Positions 8,877-17,623 of a DNA stretch of 64,000 nt are shown piece by piece. The stretch comes from an uncultured Flavobacteriaceae bacterium (lineage in GTDB: Bacteria > Bacteroidota > Bacteroidia > Flavobacteriales > Flavobacteriaceae). A model generated the notes under the pieces. The model searched no databases. It saw nothing but the letters and a program-made list of their open reading frames with translations, and was not told where the DNA came from. Both the position numbers and the translations under genes were made by a program. The stretch covers positions 33,419 to 97,418 of the forward strand of contig CAJJDI010000006.1 of the NCBI GenBank assembly GCA_905182835.1. Reading direction: 5' to 3'. Numbering within the stretch: the first letter of the stretch is position 1; every line of letters begins with the position of its first letter.

Positions 8877-9648
8877 ATGTCACTTTATTAAGCCTTAATC
8901 CTGAAGCAGGTGCTATGTAATTTATTGTAGGGTTATATTCAATTAAGGAGTCTTCTATATATTTAAGGTCTACCTCCCCTCTACCTAGTTCAACAAGAAC
9001 CCCCATCATTAATCGGATTTGATTCCTCATGAATCCTTTGCCAACAACTGTTAAATCATAACTAATTTTTGGAAAAAAACTTGCTTTTAGAGTTTCATTT
9101 GTAGAAATTCTACAATAGTTTATTTCTCTTTCAAATAATCCATTGTCATTTGGTTTATAGCAGTAGGACTTTAAGTTATGCTTGCCCTCAAACAATTTAG
9201 CGCCATCTTTCATTATATTAATATCTAGATCATCTAAAAATGTTGTAATGAATGGTGCGCAATAAGGATGATTTTTTATCCCTTCAGAAAACAAATACTT
9301 ATACTCCTTTAGTTTTGGACTATTAATGATATTAAACTCTTTACTGACCTTTTCTATAGATAAGGCTCTAATGTCTTGTGGAAAATTTTTATTTATTAAA
9401 TCTTGGAACTCTAACAAGTTGATTAGTGGTTTGTCTGTAAATAACTCGAACGCTGTATCGGTGGCTGAGACCATTGCATCTGTTCTGCCTGTTCCTAATG
9501 TTTTAAATTTGTTGTCGCCATCAAATACATAATTAATAGTTCTATCAATCATTAAGTGCACAGTTTTTAGATTAGGCTGTTTTTGCCAACCATGAAACCT
9601 ATACCCTAAAAACTGAATATGTATTAGATAATAATTATTTAAATTCAT
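8866..9648 (-). CDS. truA: tRNA pseudouridine synthase A
   Basis: A 260-residue enzyme that converts uridines at positions 38-40 of tRNA anticodon arms to pseudouridine. The catalytic aspartate is D57 in LGTGRTDAMVSA. QFLGYRFHGWQKQ at the N-terminus and FMRNQIRLMMGVLVELGRGE near the C-terminus are typical of TruA. Length is normal. The gene ends inside the mscS-like gene tail (convergent, 11 bp overlap). Upstream lies the terminator of the prohibitin-like gene, so it probably has its own promoter. Confidence 0.93.
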   Translation of the reverse strand: MNLNNYYLIHIQFLGYRFHGWQKQPNLKTVHLMIDRTINYVFDGDNKFKTLGTGRTDAMVSATDTAFELFTDKPLINLLEFQDLINKNFPQDIRALSIEKVSKEFNIINSPKLKEYKYLFSEGIKNHPYCAPFITTFLDDLDINIMKDGAKLFEGKHNLKSYCYKPNDNGLFEREINYCRISTNETLKASFFPKISYDLTVVGKGFMRNQIRLMMGVLVELGRGEVDLKYIEDSLIEYNPTINYIAPASGLRLNKVTFTT

Positions 9649-9670
9649 TTATTTACTGATTTTTTTTATA

Positions 9671-9706
9671 AAAAAAACCCCATAAGTACTTTATGAGGTT
9701 TTTTTT
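9671..9706 (-). terminator. Intrinsic terminator of the prohibitin-like gene
   Basis: CATAA (9681-9685) pairs with TTATG (9691-9695) around a 5-base loop; after one C-A mismatch CC pairs with GG and a run of seven A pairs with T. Read on the minus strand this gives a stem followed by a U-tract, 18 bases after the stop at 9724. It separates that gene from truA. Confidence 0.8.
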
Positions 9707-9723
9707 AATTTTAAAAGTAGAAA

Positions 9724-10539
9724 TTAATTATTCCCTAAGATAAGAGGTAATCCATCTTTTCCGCTTCCTATAACAACCACTTTAGAGTTGTTTGAAGAAG
9801 CTAACTTTATAGTAGCCTCAATTCCTTTATCTCTTAAAATATTAGTTGTAAGAGAAGAGTTTAGTATTCTATTCGCATCAGCTTTACCCTGTGCATCAAT
9901 TCTAACTTTATCCGCTTCTTTTCTAGCACTTTCAAGTCTAAATTCATATTCCAAAGACTCTTGTTCTTGCTTCAATTTTCTTTCTATCGCTTCTTTAATT
10001 GTTGGAGGCAATGTCACATCTCTAACAAGTATTTCGTTAAGTTGTATGTATTGATCAGCTACAATTTTCTTTGTTTCATCATAAATCTCTAATTGAATAG
10101 CATCTCTCTTACTAGAATATAGTTGTTCTGGCGTATATCTTCCTACAACACTTCTTGCTGCAGATCTAATTGCGGGCAATAATATTCTACTTTTATAATT
10201 TACTCCTTTCTCCTGGTGTAATTTACCTAAGTTTTCTATTGTAGGTTGAAACCATGCAGAAGCTTCTAGTTTAATTTCTAGACCATTAGAAGATAATACA
10301 TTCATCTTTTCAAAAACCTCTTGTTGTCTAACTTCATATACAACTACTGAATTCCAAGGCATTATGAATTGTAAACCTTCACTTAATGGTGGCTTATCCG
10401 TTACGACACCTCCATCAAAGGTTTTAAATACAACTCCAGCTTCACCAGCGTTAATTGTTACTAAAGTCTTTCCTCCTATCAATAAGATAAAAGAAAATAT
10501 TAAAATTAAGGGTAATCCAATTTTCGGTAATTTGTCCAT
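9724..10539 (-). CDS. Prohibitin-like SPFH/band 7 membrane protein
   Basis: A 271-residue SPFH-domain protein. Residues 7-26 are a membrane anchor (LPLILIFSFILLIGGKTLV), followed by the SPFH domain (about 30-195) with INAGEAGVVFKTFDGGV, VYEVRQQEVFEKMN and SAARSVVGRYTPEQLYS. From about 195 to 235 there is a charged coiled-coil segment (KLKQEQESLEYEFRLESARKEADK), as in prohibitins. Such proteins form large rings at the inner membrane and often modulate proteases such as FtsH, but no protease gene is next to it. A 32-base gap separates it from fabG. Confidence 0.88.
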   Translation of the reverse strand: MDKLPKIGLPLILIFSFILLIGGKTLVTINAGEAGVVFKTFDGGVVTDKPPLSEGLQFIMPWNSVVVYEVRQQEVFEKMNVLSSNGLEIKLEASAWFQPTIENLGKLHQEKGVNYKSRILLPAIRSAARSVVGRYTPEQLYSSKRDAIQLEIYDETKKIVADQYIQLNEILVRDVTLPPTIKEAIERKLKQEQESLEYEFRLESARKEADKVRIDAQGKADANRILNSSLTTNILRDKGIEATIKLASSNNSKVVVIGSGKDGLPLILGNN

Positions 10540-10571
10540 GTTTTTTGTTTTTATGTTATTAAAATTATTAT

Positions 10572-11315
10572 TTATGTTAGCATTCCGCCATCCACATTAA
10601 TTACTTGACCTGTTACGTATGAAGAAAGCTCGCTAGCTAACCAAACGCAGGTGTTGGCAATATCAAGTGGAGTTCCTCCTCTTTTAAGAGGTATGTTTTT
10701 TCTCCATTCATTTACTGTATTTTCATCTAACTTTGCAGTCATTTCAGTTTCTATAAACCCTGGAGCTACAACGTTACATCTGATATTTCTTGATCCCAGC
10801 TCTAATGCCACAGATTTTGAAAAACCGATGATACCTGCCTTTGAAGCAGCGTAATTAGTCTGTCCTGCATTCCCTTTTACACCAACGACAGAACTCATAT
10901 TAATTATTGATCCATGTCTTTGTTTAAGCATTGTTCTTTGTACAGCCTTAGTCATATTAAATACAGACTTTAAGTTAACATCTATAACTGTATCAAAATC
11001 AGATTCTTGCATTCTCATCAATAAGTTATCCTTAGTTATTCCAGCATTGTTTATTAATACGTCAATTGTGTCAAAATCTAATAATACTTTATCTATTAAG
11101 CTATGTGCATCATCAAATTTCGAAGCGTCACTTTGGAATGATATAGCTTTAACTCCGAGATTGTTTAGTTCATCTTCAAGTTTTTTTGCTTCATCATGAG
11201 ATCTACTATATGTGAATATTATATTTGCTCCTTGTTTTGCAAATTCTAAAGCAATGCCCTTACCTATACCTCTGGTAGCACCAGTTATAATTACATTTTT
11301 GTTTTTTAGTAACAT
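10572..11315 (-). CDS. fabG: 3-oxoacyl-ACP reductase
   Basis: A 247-residue short-chain dehydrogenase reducing 3-oxoacyl-ACP with NADPH in fatty acid elongation. Visible motifs are TGATRGIGKGIA (cofactor binding), NNAG in LINNAGITKDNLLMRM, NMSSVVG (catalytic Ser), YAASKAG (catalytic Tyr and Lys) and the C-terminal YVTGQVINVDGGM. The match to FabG rather than a generic SDR is strong through ITKDNLLMRM and the 247-residue length. It is the last gene of the lpx-efp-sucD run, four bases after sucD, linking fatty acid and lipid A synthesis. Confidence 0.92.
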   Translation of the reverse strand: MLLKNKNVIITGATRGIGKGIALEFAKQGANIIFTYSRSHDEAKKLEDELNNLGVKAISFQSDASKFDDAHSLIDKVLLDFDTIDVLINNAGITKDNLLMRMQESDFDTVIDVNLKSVFNMTKAVQRTMLKQRHGSIINMSSVVGVKGNAGQTNYAASKAGIIGFSKSVALELGSRNIRCNVVAPGFIETEMTAKLDENTVNEWRKNIPLKRGGTPLDIANTCVWLASELSSYVTGQVINVDGGMLT

Positions 11316-11319
11316 ATAT

Positions 11320-12192
11320 TTAATTAAGAATTAGTTTAACTTCCTTACCTATATCAGCAGGTGAATTCACTACATTAATTCCACATTTACTTAATATCAT
11401 TTTTTTTGCTTGTGCAGTATCATCACTTCCACCAACGATCGCTCCTGCATGACCCATTGTTCTACCAGCCGGCGCGGTCTCTCCTGCTATAAAACCAACT
11501 ACTGGTTTTGTGCTCCCGCTTGACTTATACCAGTTTGCTGCATCTGCCTCTAGCTGCCCTCCTATTTCTCCAATCATCACTACACAATCGGTTTCATCAT
11601 CATTTATAAGCATTTCTAAAGCTTGTTTTGTTGTAGTCCCTATTATAGGATCTCCTCCAATACCAATAGCGGTACTTATTCCATAACCTTGTTTCACGAC
11701 TTGATCAGCAGCCTCATATGTTAGAGTTCCTGATTTGGACACAATCCCTACATTCCCTTTCTTAAAAACAAATCCAGGCATTATACCAACCTTTGCCTCA
11801 CCTGGAGTAATAACACCTGGACAATTAGGGCCTATTAATACACAGTCTTTACCATTTAAGTAGTTTTTTACTTTAATCATATCTGAAGTTGGAATACCTT
11901 CAGTTATAGTTATTATTGTTTTAATGTCTGCATCTGCTGCTTCCATTATTGCATCTGCCGCAAATGCAGGTGGCACAAATATTATTGAAGTATCAGCATT
12001 TAACTTCTTTACAGCTTCTTCTACAGTATTGTATACTGGTTTTTCAAGGTGTAAAGAACCTCCTTTTCCAGGTGTAACACCACCGACAACGTTTGTTCCG
12101 TATTCAATCATTTGAGTTGCATGAAATGTACCTTCACTACCTGTGAACCCTTGTACTATAATTTTAGAATCTTTATTAACTAATACGCTCAT
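11320..12192 (-). CDS. sucD: Succinyl-CoA ligase, alpha subunit
   Basis: A 290-residue alpha subunit of succinyl-CoA synthetase (TCA cycle). The N-terminal CoA-binding domain shows IVQGFTGSEGTFHATQMIEYGTNVVGG and IGPNCPGVITPGEAKVGIMPG. The active-site histidine that is phosphorylated lies in TMGHAGAIVGG near the C-terminus. GIGGDPIIGT is also present. The beta subunit gene sucC is not in the window. The gene sits between efp and fabG with gaps of three and four bases, an arrangement seen in other Bacteroidota. Confidence 0.95.
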   Translation of the reverse strand: MSVLVNKDSKIIVQGFTGSEGTFHATQMIEYGTNVVGGVTPGKGGSLHLEKPVYNTVEEAVKKLNADTSIIFVPPAFAADAIMEAADADIKTIITITEGIPTSDMIKVKNYLNGKDCVLIGPNCPGVITPGEAKVGIMPGFVFKKGNVGIVSKSGTLTYEAADQVVKQGYGISTAIGIGGDPIIGTTTKQALEMLINDDETDCVVMIGEIGGQLEADAANWYKSSGSTKPVVGFIAGETAPAGRTMGHAGAIVGGSDDTAQAKKMILSKCGINVVNSPADIGKEVKLILN

Positions 12193-12195
12193 ATT

Positions 12196-12762
12196 TTATT
12201 CTTTATATCTTTCTTTATAGGTTCCTTTTTCCGTTTCTATTTTTATCTTATCTCCTTCGTTTATAAAAAGAGGGACATTGATTATTGCTCCAGTTTCTAC
12301 TGTTGCTGGTTTTGTTGCATTTGTAGCCGTATTACCCTTCACTCCTGGTTCAGATGAAATAACCTCTAAGACAACACTAGCAGGCATTTCCACTGATAAT
12401 GGCAATCCATCTTCTGAGTTAATTATTACAGTGACCAAAACTCCTTCTTTTAAAAGATTAGAATTATCAATAAGCTCTTTACTTAAAGATATTTGGTCGT
12501 AATCAGCTGTATTCATAAAATGAAAATCATCACCATCTTTATATAGAAATTGAAATTTATGAGTCTCTACCCTTACTTCATCTATCTTGTGTCCAGAAGA
12601 AAAAGTATTATCTATAACTTTACCATTAGTAACACTTTTTAATTTTGTCCTAACGAATGCAGGCCCTTTTCCTGGCTTAACATGTAAGAACTCAATTACC
12701 TTATAAATGTCATGATTATAATTAATGCATAATCCGTTCCTTATATCACTTGTATTTGCCAT
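12196..12762 (-). CDS. efp: Translation elongation factor P
   Basis: A 188-residue EF-P that rescues ribosomes stalled at proline stretches. Three domains are present; the tip of domain I carries HVKPGKGPAFVRTK with the conserved lysine at position 32, where other bacteria attach beta-lysine or other groups. The C-terminal IINVPLFINEGDKIKIETEKGTYKERYK is typical. No EpmA/EpmB modification gene is visible in the window, so whether K32 is modified here is unknown. It lies in the lpx operon, one base after lpxA. Confidence 0.95.
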   Translation of the reverse strand: MANTSDIRNGLCINYNHDIYKVIEFLHVKPGKGPAFVRTKLKSVTNGKVIDNTFSSGHKIDEVRVETHKFQFLYKDGDDFHFMNTADYDQISLSKELIDNSNLLKEGVLVTVIINSEDGLPLSVEMPASVVLEVISSEPGVKGNTATNATKPATVETGAIINVPLFINEGDKIKIETEKGTYKERYKE

Positions 12763-12763
12763 A

Positions 12764-13549
12764 TTAGTTTGATTTAAAGTATCCTTTCATAATACCTCTA
12801 TGTGAATTTCGTATAAATTGTAATATTTTATCTCTTTCTGGAGAAGCTTCCATTTCAGCTTCAATTATATCACAAGCTTGTGAATTATTATAATTTTTTT
12901 GGTATAAGTATCTATATATATTCTGTACCTCAGATATTTTTTTTGAATCAAACCCTCTTCTTCTTAATCCTACAGAATTAATTCCTACATAAGATAAAGG
13001 CTCTCTAGCAGCTTTTACATATGGAGGAACATCTTTTCTAACAAGTGATCCACCAGTAACAAAAGCATGATCTCCAATTGAACAAAACTGATGAACTGCG
13101 GTTAATCCAGAAATAATAACATAATCACCAACTGTTACATGTCCAGCTAAAGTTGAGTTATTTGAAAATATACAATTATCTCCTACTATACAGTCATGAG
13201 CTACGTGACAATAAGCCATTATTAAACAATTATTACCAATAACAGTTTTCATTCTATCTGTAGTGCCTTTATTTATAGTTACGCACTCTCTAATTGTTAC
13301 ATTATCACCAATTTCTACTGTCGTCTCTTCGTTATTGTATTTTAAATCTTGAGGAGTACCTGAAATCACAGAACCTGGAAATATACTACAGTTTTTTCCA
13401 ATTCGTGCACCATCCATAATAGTAACATTAGGACCAACCCATGTTCCTTCACCAATAACGACATTTCCATCAATTGTTGTAAAAGGCTCTATGACTACAT
13501 TCTTTGCTATTTTTGCACTTGGATGTATATATGATAAAGGTTGTTTCAT
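12764..13549 (-). CDS. lpxA: UDP-N-acetylglucosamine acyltransferase (lipid A synthesis)
   Basis: A 261-residue acyltransferase catalysing the first step of lipid A synthesis, moving a 3-hydroxyacyl chain from ACP to UDP-GlcNAc. The N-terminal two thirds are left-handed beta-helix hexapeptide repeats (for example NVVIGEGTWVGPNVTI). The catalytic histidine is H118 in CHVAHDCIVGDN. The C-terminal helical domain contains LRRRGFDSKKISEVQNIYRYLY. It directly follows lpxC/fabZ with no intergenic base and precedes efp. Confidence 0.95.
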   Translation of the reverse strand: MKQPLSYIHPSAKIAKNVVIEPFTTIDGNVVIGEGTWVGPNVTIMDGARIGKNCSIFPGSVISGTPQDLKYNNEETTVEIGDNVTIRECVTINKGTTDRMKTVIGNNCLIMAYCHVAHDCIVGDNCIFSNNSTLAGHVTVGDYVIISGLTAVHQFCSIGDHAFVTGGSLVRKDVPPYVKAAREPLSYVGINSVGLRRRGFDSKKISEVQNIYRYLYQKNYNNSQACDIIEAEMEASPERDKILQFIRNSHRGIMKGYFKSN

Positions 13550-14953
13550 TTATTTGACTTTAGTTATTTGAGCCATTAATTCAGCTTCGGCACATAGTTT
13601 TCCATTCACATAAGCATATCCTTGCATATGACAAATCCCCCTTCTTATTGGAGTAATTAGTGTGCATTTAAAAATTATTGTATCCCCTGGAAAAACTTTA
13701 TTTTTAAATCTAACTTTATCAATTTTCGCGAAAAAAGTTAAATAATTTTCTGGGTTTTCCAAGGTGTTCAGTACAAGAATACCACCAATTTGAGCCATTG
13801 CTTCTACAATAAGAACACCAGGCATAACTGGGAATCCAGGGAAGTGACCTTGAAAAAATGATTCATTTATAGTAACGTTCTTAATTCCAATCACTTTTGA
13901 ACTTGATAATTCATGTATTTTATCTACAAACAAGAACGGTGGCCTGTGTGGTAATACTTCCATTATCTTATTGGTATCCATTACTGGCTCTTTACTGAAG
14001 TCTATGATTGGAACATTGTTTTTTCTTTCAATTTTAATAATATCACTCAATTTTTTTGCAAACTTAGTATTTACAAAATGACCTGGTTTATTCGCAATTA
14101 CCTTACCCCTTAGTCTAATACCTGATAGTGCTAAATCTCCAATGACATCAAGTAATTTATGTCTTGCAGCTTCGTTAGGGTAATGTAATGTCAAGTTATT
14201 TAAAATACCATTTGACTTAACCTTAATGTCATCTTTATTAAAAGCAATTTTTAATTTTGCCATTGTAGACTCTGAAAGTTCCTTATCAACATACACTATT
14301 GCATTGTTTAAGTCCCCTCCTTTAATCAAACCTTCGTTTAATAACATTTCAATCTCATGTAAAAAACTAAAAGTTCTTGAATTTGAAATGTTTGTTTTAA
14401 AATCTTTTAAATTATTTAGAGTTGCATTCTGAGTTCCTAATATTTTGGTTCCAAAATCCACCATTGTAGTTACCTCATAATGATCACTAGGTATAATTGT
14501 AATCTCACTTCCTGACTTATCATCCTTGTAGGTAATAACCTCTTTAACAACGTATTCCTTTCTGAAATGTTGAAGATTTGCTAGTCCAGCATTCTCTAAA
14601 GCTTCAACAAAATATTTGGAAGAACCATCCATAATTGGAGGTTCAGATGAGTTTAACTCAATATTAATATTGTCAATTTCTAATCCAACTAGTGCAGCTA
14701 AAACATGTTCGCATGTTTGTATTGCAACTCCATTTTTTTCAAGTACAGTACCTCTTTGAGTACTGGTTACAAAATTTATATTAGCTTCTATTATTGGGCT
14801 ACCATCTAAATCAACCCTTGTGAATGTGTAACCATTATCTGCAATAGCAGGCTTAAATGTTAACTTTACATCTTTACCAGTATGCAAGCCAACTCCACTT
14901 AAGGAGATAGCTTTAGATATTGTAGTTTGTTTAATTTTAGTAGTAGTAATCAT
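13550..14953 (-). CDS. lpxC/fabZ: Bifunctional UDP-3-O-acyl-GlcNAc deacetylase / 3-hydroxyacyl-ACP dehydratase (LpxC-FabZ fusion)
   Basis: A 467-residue fusion known from Bacteroidota. Residues 1 to about 310 are LpxC, the zinc deacetylase that commits to lipid A synthesis: TCEHVLAALVG holds one zinc ligand (H83) and AARHKLLDVIGDLAL the others near residue 265. From about 325 the chain becomes FabZ, the hydroxyacyl-ACP dehydratase of fatty acid elongation: LPHRPPFLFVDKI has the catalytic His and HFPGFPVMPGVLIVEAMAQ the catalytic Glu. The fusion puts two enzymes competing for 3-hydroxyacyl-ACP under one translation unit. The start overlaps the lpxD stop by four bases. Confidence 0.95.
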   Translation of the reverse strand: MITTTKIKQTTISKAISLSGVGLHTGKDVKLTFKPAIADNGYTFTRVDLDGSPIIEANINFVTSTQRGTVLEKNGVAIQTCEHVLAALVGLEIDNINIELNSSEPPIMDGSSKYFVEALENAGLANLQHFRKEYVVKEVITYKDDKSGSEITIIPSDHYEVTTMVDFGTKILGTQNATLNNLKDFKTNISNSRTFSFLHEIEMLLNEGLIKGGDLNNAIVYVDKELSESTMAKLKIAFNKDDIKVKSNGILNNLTLHYPNEAARHKLLDVIGDLALSGIRLRGKVIANKPGHFVNTKFAKKLSDIIKIERKNNVPIIDFSKEPVMDTNKIMEVLPHRPPFLFVDKIHELSSSKVIGIKNVTINESFFQGHFPGFPVMPGVLIVEAMAQIGGILVLNTLENPENYLTFFAKIDKVRFKNKVFPGDTIIFKCTLITPIRRGICHMQGYAYVNGKLCAEAELMAQITKVK

Positions 14954-15936
14954 TTTGAATTGTTTAAATTTTTAAAATGCACATACGATTTGTTAAAATC
15001 CAACGCATTAAATGCAGGAGAACCTTTTACAGTAGTATTACTTTTAACATTATTAGTTACGGCAGATTTACCTAAGATAATAACATTATCGCCAATTTTT
15101 AAATGACCACTAACACCAGACTGTCCGCCAATTTGACAATTCTCTCCAATAGTTGAAGATCCTGCTATTCCACACTGAGCCGCAATAACTGTATTTTTAC
15201 CTATCACAACATTGTGTGCAACTTGAATTTGATTATCAAGTTTTACACCTTCGTTTATAATAGTTGAACCTAATGTTGCTCTATCAATTGTAGTAGATGC
15301 TCCTACGCTTACAGAGTTTTTAATTATCACATTCCCAATCTGTGGTATTTTTATATAAACACCGTTTTTATTAGGTGCAAACCCAAAACCATCAGAACCT
15401 ATAACAGCATTTGAGTTAATGATACAGTTTTCACCAATAAGAGTGTCTTTTAAAATCTTAACACCTGAGTAAACAATAGTGTTCTTACCAATATTTACAT
15501 TTTCTCCAATAAAAACATTTTCATGTATTTGAACCTTTTCTGAAATCACTGATCCTGGGCTAACTGTTGTAAAGGCACCAATAAAAACATCTTTAGAAAG
15601 ATCTGAATCTTTTGAAATTTGAGATAAATCACTAACCCCTACTCTAATTTCATTTGATTTATTAAAAAGGTGTAATAGTTTAACAAAACTAACATAAGCA
15701 TTGTCAACTCTAATTAATAAGGGAGTAATTTCCTTTTCAGTTTTGAAGTCTTTATTTACAACTAATATCGCTGCCTTTGTTTTATAAGCCAAAGAAGTAT
15801 ATTTTTTGTTTGACAGAAATGTAACAGAATCCATTTCAGCTTCTTCAATTTTAGTAATTTTAGAAACAATCACCTCAGGATCGCCTTCAAGATCTCCATT
15901 TAAATATTCTGCTAGTTTTAAAGCACTATAGTTCAT
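14950..15936 (-). CDS. lpxD: UDP-3-O-(3-hydroxyacyl)glucosamine N-acyltransferase
   Basis: A 328-residue lipid A acyltransferase adding the N-linked hydroxyacyl chain. The N-terminal uridine-binding domain begins MNYSALKLAEYLNGDLEGD; hexapeptide repeats fill residues 100-290; the catalytic histidine lies in QVAHNVVIGKNTVI with AGSSTIGENCQIGGQ following. The longest frame starts with TTG at 15945, but the ATG at 15936 gives the conserved start. A -7 promoter box at 15943-15950 lies so close that the transcript may be nearly leaderless. First gene of the lpxD-lpxC/fabZ-lpxA-efp-sucD-fabG operon, divergent from porX. Confidence 0.93.
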   Translation of the reverse strand: MNYSALKLAEYLNGDLEGDPEVIVSKITKIEEAEMDSVTFLSNKKYTSLAYKTKAAILVVNKDFKTEKEITPLLIRVDNAYVSFVKLLHLFNKSNEIRVGVSDLSQISKDSDLSKDVFIGAFTTVSPGSVISEKVQIHENVFIGENVNIGKNTIVYSGVKILKDTLIGENCIINSNAVIGSDGFGFAPNKNGVYIKIPQIGNVIIKNSVSVGASTTIDRATLGSTIINEGVKLDNQIQVAHNVVIGKNTVIAAQCGIAGSSTIGENCQIGGQSGVSGHLKIGDNVIILGKSAVTNNVKSNTTVKGSPAFNALDFNKSYVHFKNLNNSK

Positions 15937-15942
15937 ACTATG

Positions 15943-15950
15943 CAAAAATA
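15943..15950 (-). promoter_or_regulatory. Putative -7 element for the lpx operon
   Basis: On the minus strand TATTTTTG matches TAnnTTTG exactly, ending seven bases before the lpxD ATG. No clear -33 TTG is found at the usual spacing. If used, the mRNA would have a leader of only a few bases. Confidence 0.4.
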
Positions 15951-16018
15951 TGAAAAATATGATAAAAGATGCACTATTTCATAATGTATGATTATATAAT
16001 AGACATATATTTATTTGG

Positions 16019-16048
16019 TTGTAATAATTGTGTAAATTTATACGTTTT
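16019..16048 (+). promoter_or_regulatory. Putative promoter for porX
   Basis: TTG (16019-16021) is followed after 19 bases by TACGTTTT (16041-16048), one mismatch from TAnnTTTG. The predicted start is about 25 bases before the porX ATG. Confidence 0.4.
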
Positions 16049-16076
16049 AAATTATATTAATAATAATTAATTAAAT

Positions 16077-17621
16077 ATGAAAATTCTTTGGATAGATGAT
16101 GAAATTGAATTATTAAAACCACATGTTATATTTCTAGAGAACAAGGGTTATTCGCTAGACACATCAAACAATGGTATTGAAGGAGTGGAAATGTTTAAAA
16201 AGAACAAATACTCTGCGGTATTATTAGACGAAAACATGCCCGGATTAACTGGCTTAGAGGTGTTAAATCTAATTAATGAATTAGATTTTAATATTCCAAT
16301 TATCATGATTACCAAAAGTGAAGAAGAAAATATAATGGAAGATGCTATTGGTAATAAAATTTCTGATTATTTAATCAAACCAGTTAATCCAAATCAGATC
16401 TTACTAAGTTTGAAAAAATCCATTTCAAAGACTCAGTTAGTTTCCGAGAAGACATTAAGTAATTACCAACAGGAGTTTAGGAAAATATCAAATGAATTAA
16501 CGGATGCAAACAGCTATAGTGATTGGGTTAATTTATATTTAAAGCTTATTTACTGGGAATTACAATTAAATAACACGGATGAATCGACAATGCAGGGAAT
16601 ATTAATTTCTCAAAAGACAGAATGTAATACTGCTTTTGGAAAATTTATAGAAAATAACTACAAAAACTGGATTAACAATACAGATGATAAGCCGCTACTT
16701 TCTAATAGACTAATATCTGAAAGGTTAGTTAAGGATATCTCTCCAAACCAAAAAACACTATTTATAGTTATAGATAACCTCAGATATGATCAGTGGAAAA
16801 CAATCGAGCCCAGTATTTTGAAGTATTACAATAAAATTTTAGAAGAACCCTATTTTAGTATCCTGCCAACAGCAACTCAGTATGCTAGAAATTCTTTGTT
16901 TTCTGGTTTAATGCCATTAGATATCCAAAAGAGATTTCCTCAATATTGGAAATTTGATCACGAAGAAGGTGGTAAGAATCTTTATGAAAAAGAATTACTG
17001 CTAGAGAATCTAAAAAATTTAGGCTTATCTAATTTAAAAACAGAGTATATAAAAATCACTAATCTAAAAAATGGAAAAAAACTAGAAGAAGATTTTAGTT
17101 CAAAATCAGAAAATGATTTAATAGCTTTAGTATACAATTTTGTTGATATGCTTTCTCATTCTAAAACAGAGATGGAGATGATCAAAGAATTAGCCTCGGA
17201 TGACAAAAGTTATAGATCACTAACCGCAAGTTGGTTTAACAACTCCTCTCTTATGAGTGTTATTAAACAGGCCGGTGATTTAAATTACAAATTGATCATT
17301 ACAACAGATCACGGGACTATAAACGTAAAAAACCCTACTAAAGTAATAGGAAATAAAGATTTAAGTTCAAATTTAAGATACAAAACAGGTAGAAGCCTAT
17401 CCTATAATGAGAAGGATGTTGTTTCATTTTTAAATCCAAATAAAATAGGCTTACCATCTGTATCTATTAATAGCCCATATATTTTTGCAAAAGATGATAA
17501 ATTCTTTGCTTATCCAAACAATTTTAATCATTACGTTTCTTATTTCAAAGAAACATATCAGCATGGTGGTGTATCTATGGAAGAAATTATAATTCCTTAT
17601 GTTGTATTAGATCCAAAATAG
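16077..17621 (+). CDS. porX: PorX-type response regulator with PglZ domain
   Basis: A 514-residue protein with a CheY-like receiver (1-120) and a PglZ/alkaline-phosphatase-superfamily effector domain (about 200-514). The receiver has the acidic pocket D7/D8, phospho-acceptor D51 (LLDENMPGLTG) and YLIKP. The PglZ part shows VIDNLRYDQWK, a probable nucleophile Thr in SILPTATQYARNS (about 265) and the metal-binding ITTDHGT and QHGG motifs. In Porphyromonas and Flavobacterium, PorX regulates type IX secretion and gliding and its PglZ domain has phosphodiesterase activity. No porY kinase or T9SS structural gene lies in this window. It heads a run with tsaE and ald. Confidence 0.9.
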   Translation: MKILWIDDEIELLKPHVIFLENKGYSLDTSNNGIEGVEMFKKNKYSAVLLDENMPGLTGLEVLNLINELDFNIPIIMITKSEEENIMEDAIGNKISDYLIKPVNPNQILLSLKKSISKTQLVSEKTLSNYQQEFRKISNELTDANSYSDWVNLYLKLIYWELQLNNTDESTMQGILISQKTECNTAFGKFIENNYKNWINNTDDKPLLSNRLISERLVKDISPNQKTLFIVIDNLRYDQWKTIEPSILKYYNKILEEPYFSILPTATQYARNSLFSGLMPLDIQKRFPQYWKFDHEEGGKNLYEKELLLENLKNLGLSNLKTEYIKITNLKNGKKLEEDFSSKSENDLIALVYNFVDMLSHSKTEMEMIKELASDDKSYRSLTASWFNNSSLMSVIKQAGDLNYKLIITTDHGTINVKNPTKVIGNKDLSSNLRYKTGRSLSYNEKDVVSFLNPNKIGLPSVSINSPYIFAKDDKFFAYPNNFNHYVSYFKETYQHGGVSMEEIIIPYVVLDPK

Positions 17622-17623
17622 TT

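Noticed and set aside
15937..15945. TTG start of lpxD at 15945
   Set aside because: Overlaps the likely -7 box and adds residues absent from the family; ATG at 15936 fits better.
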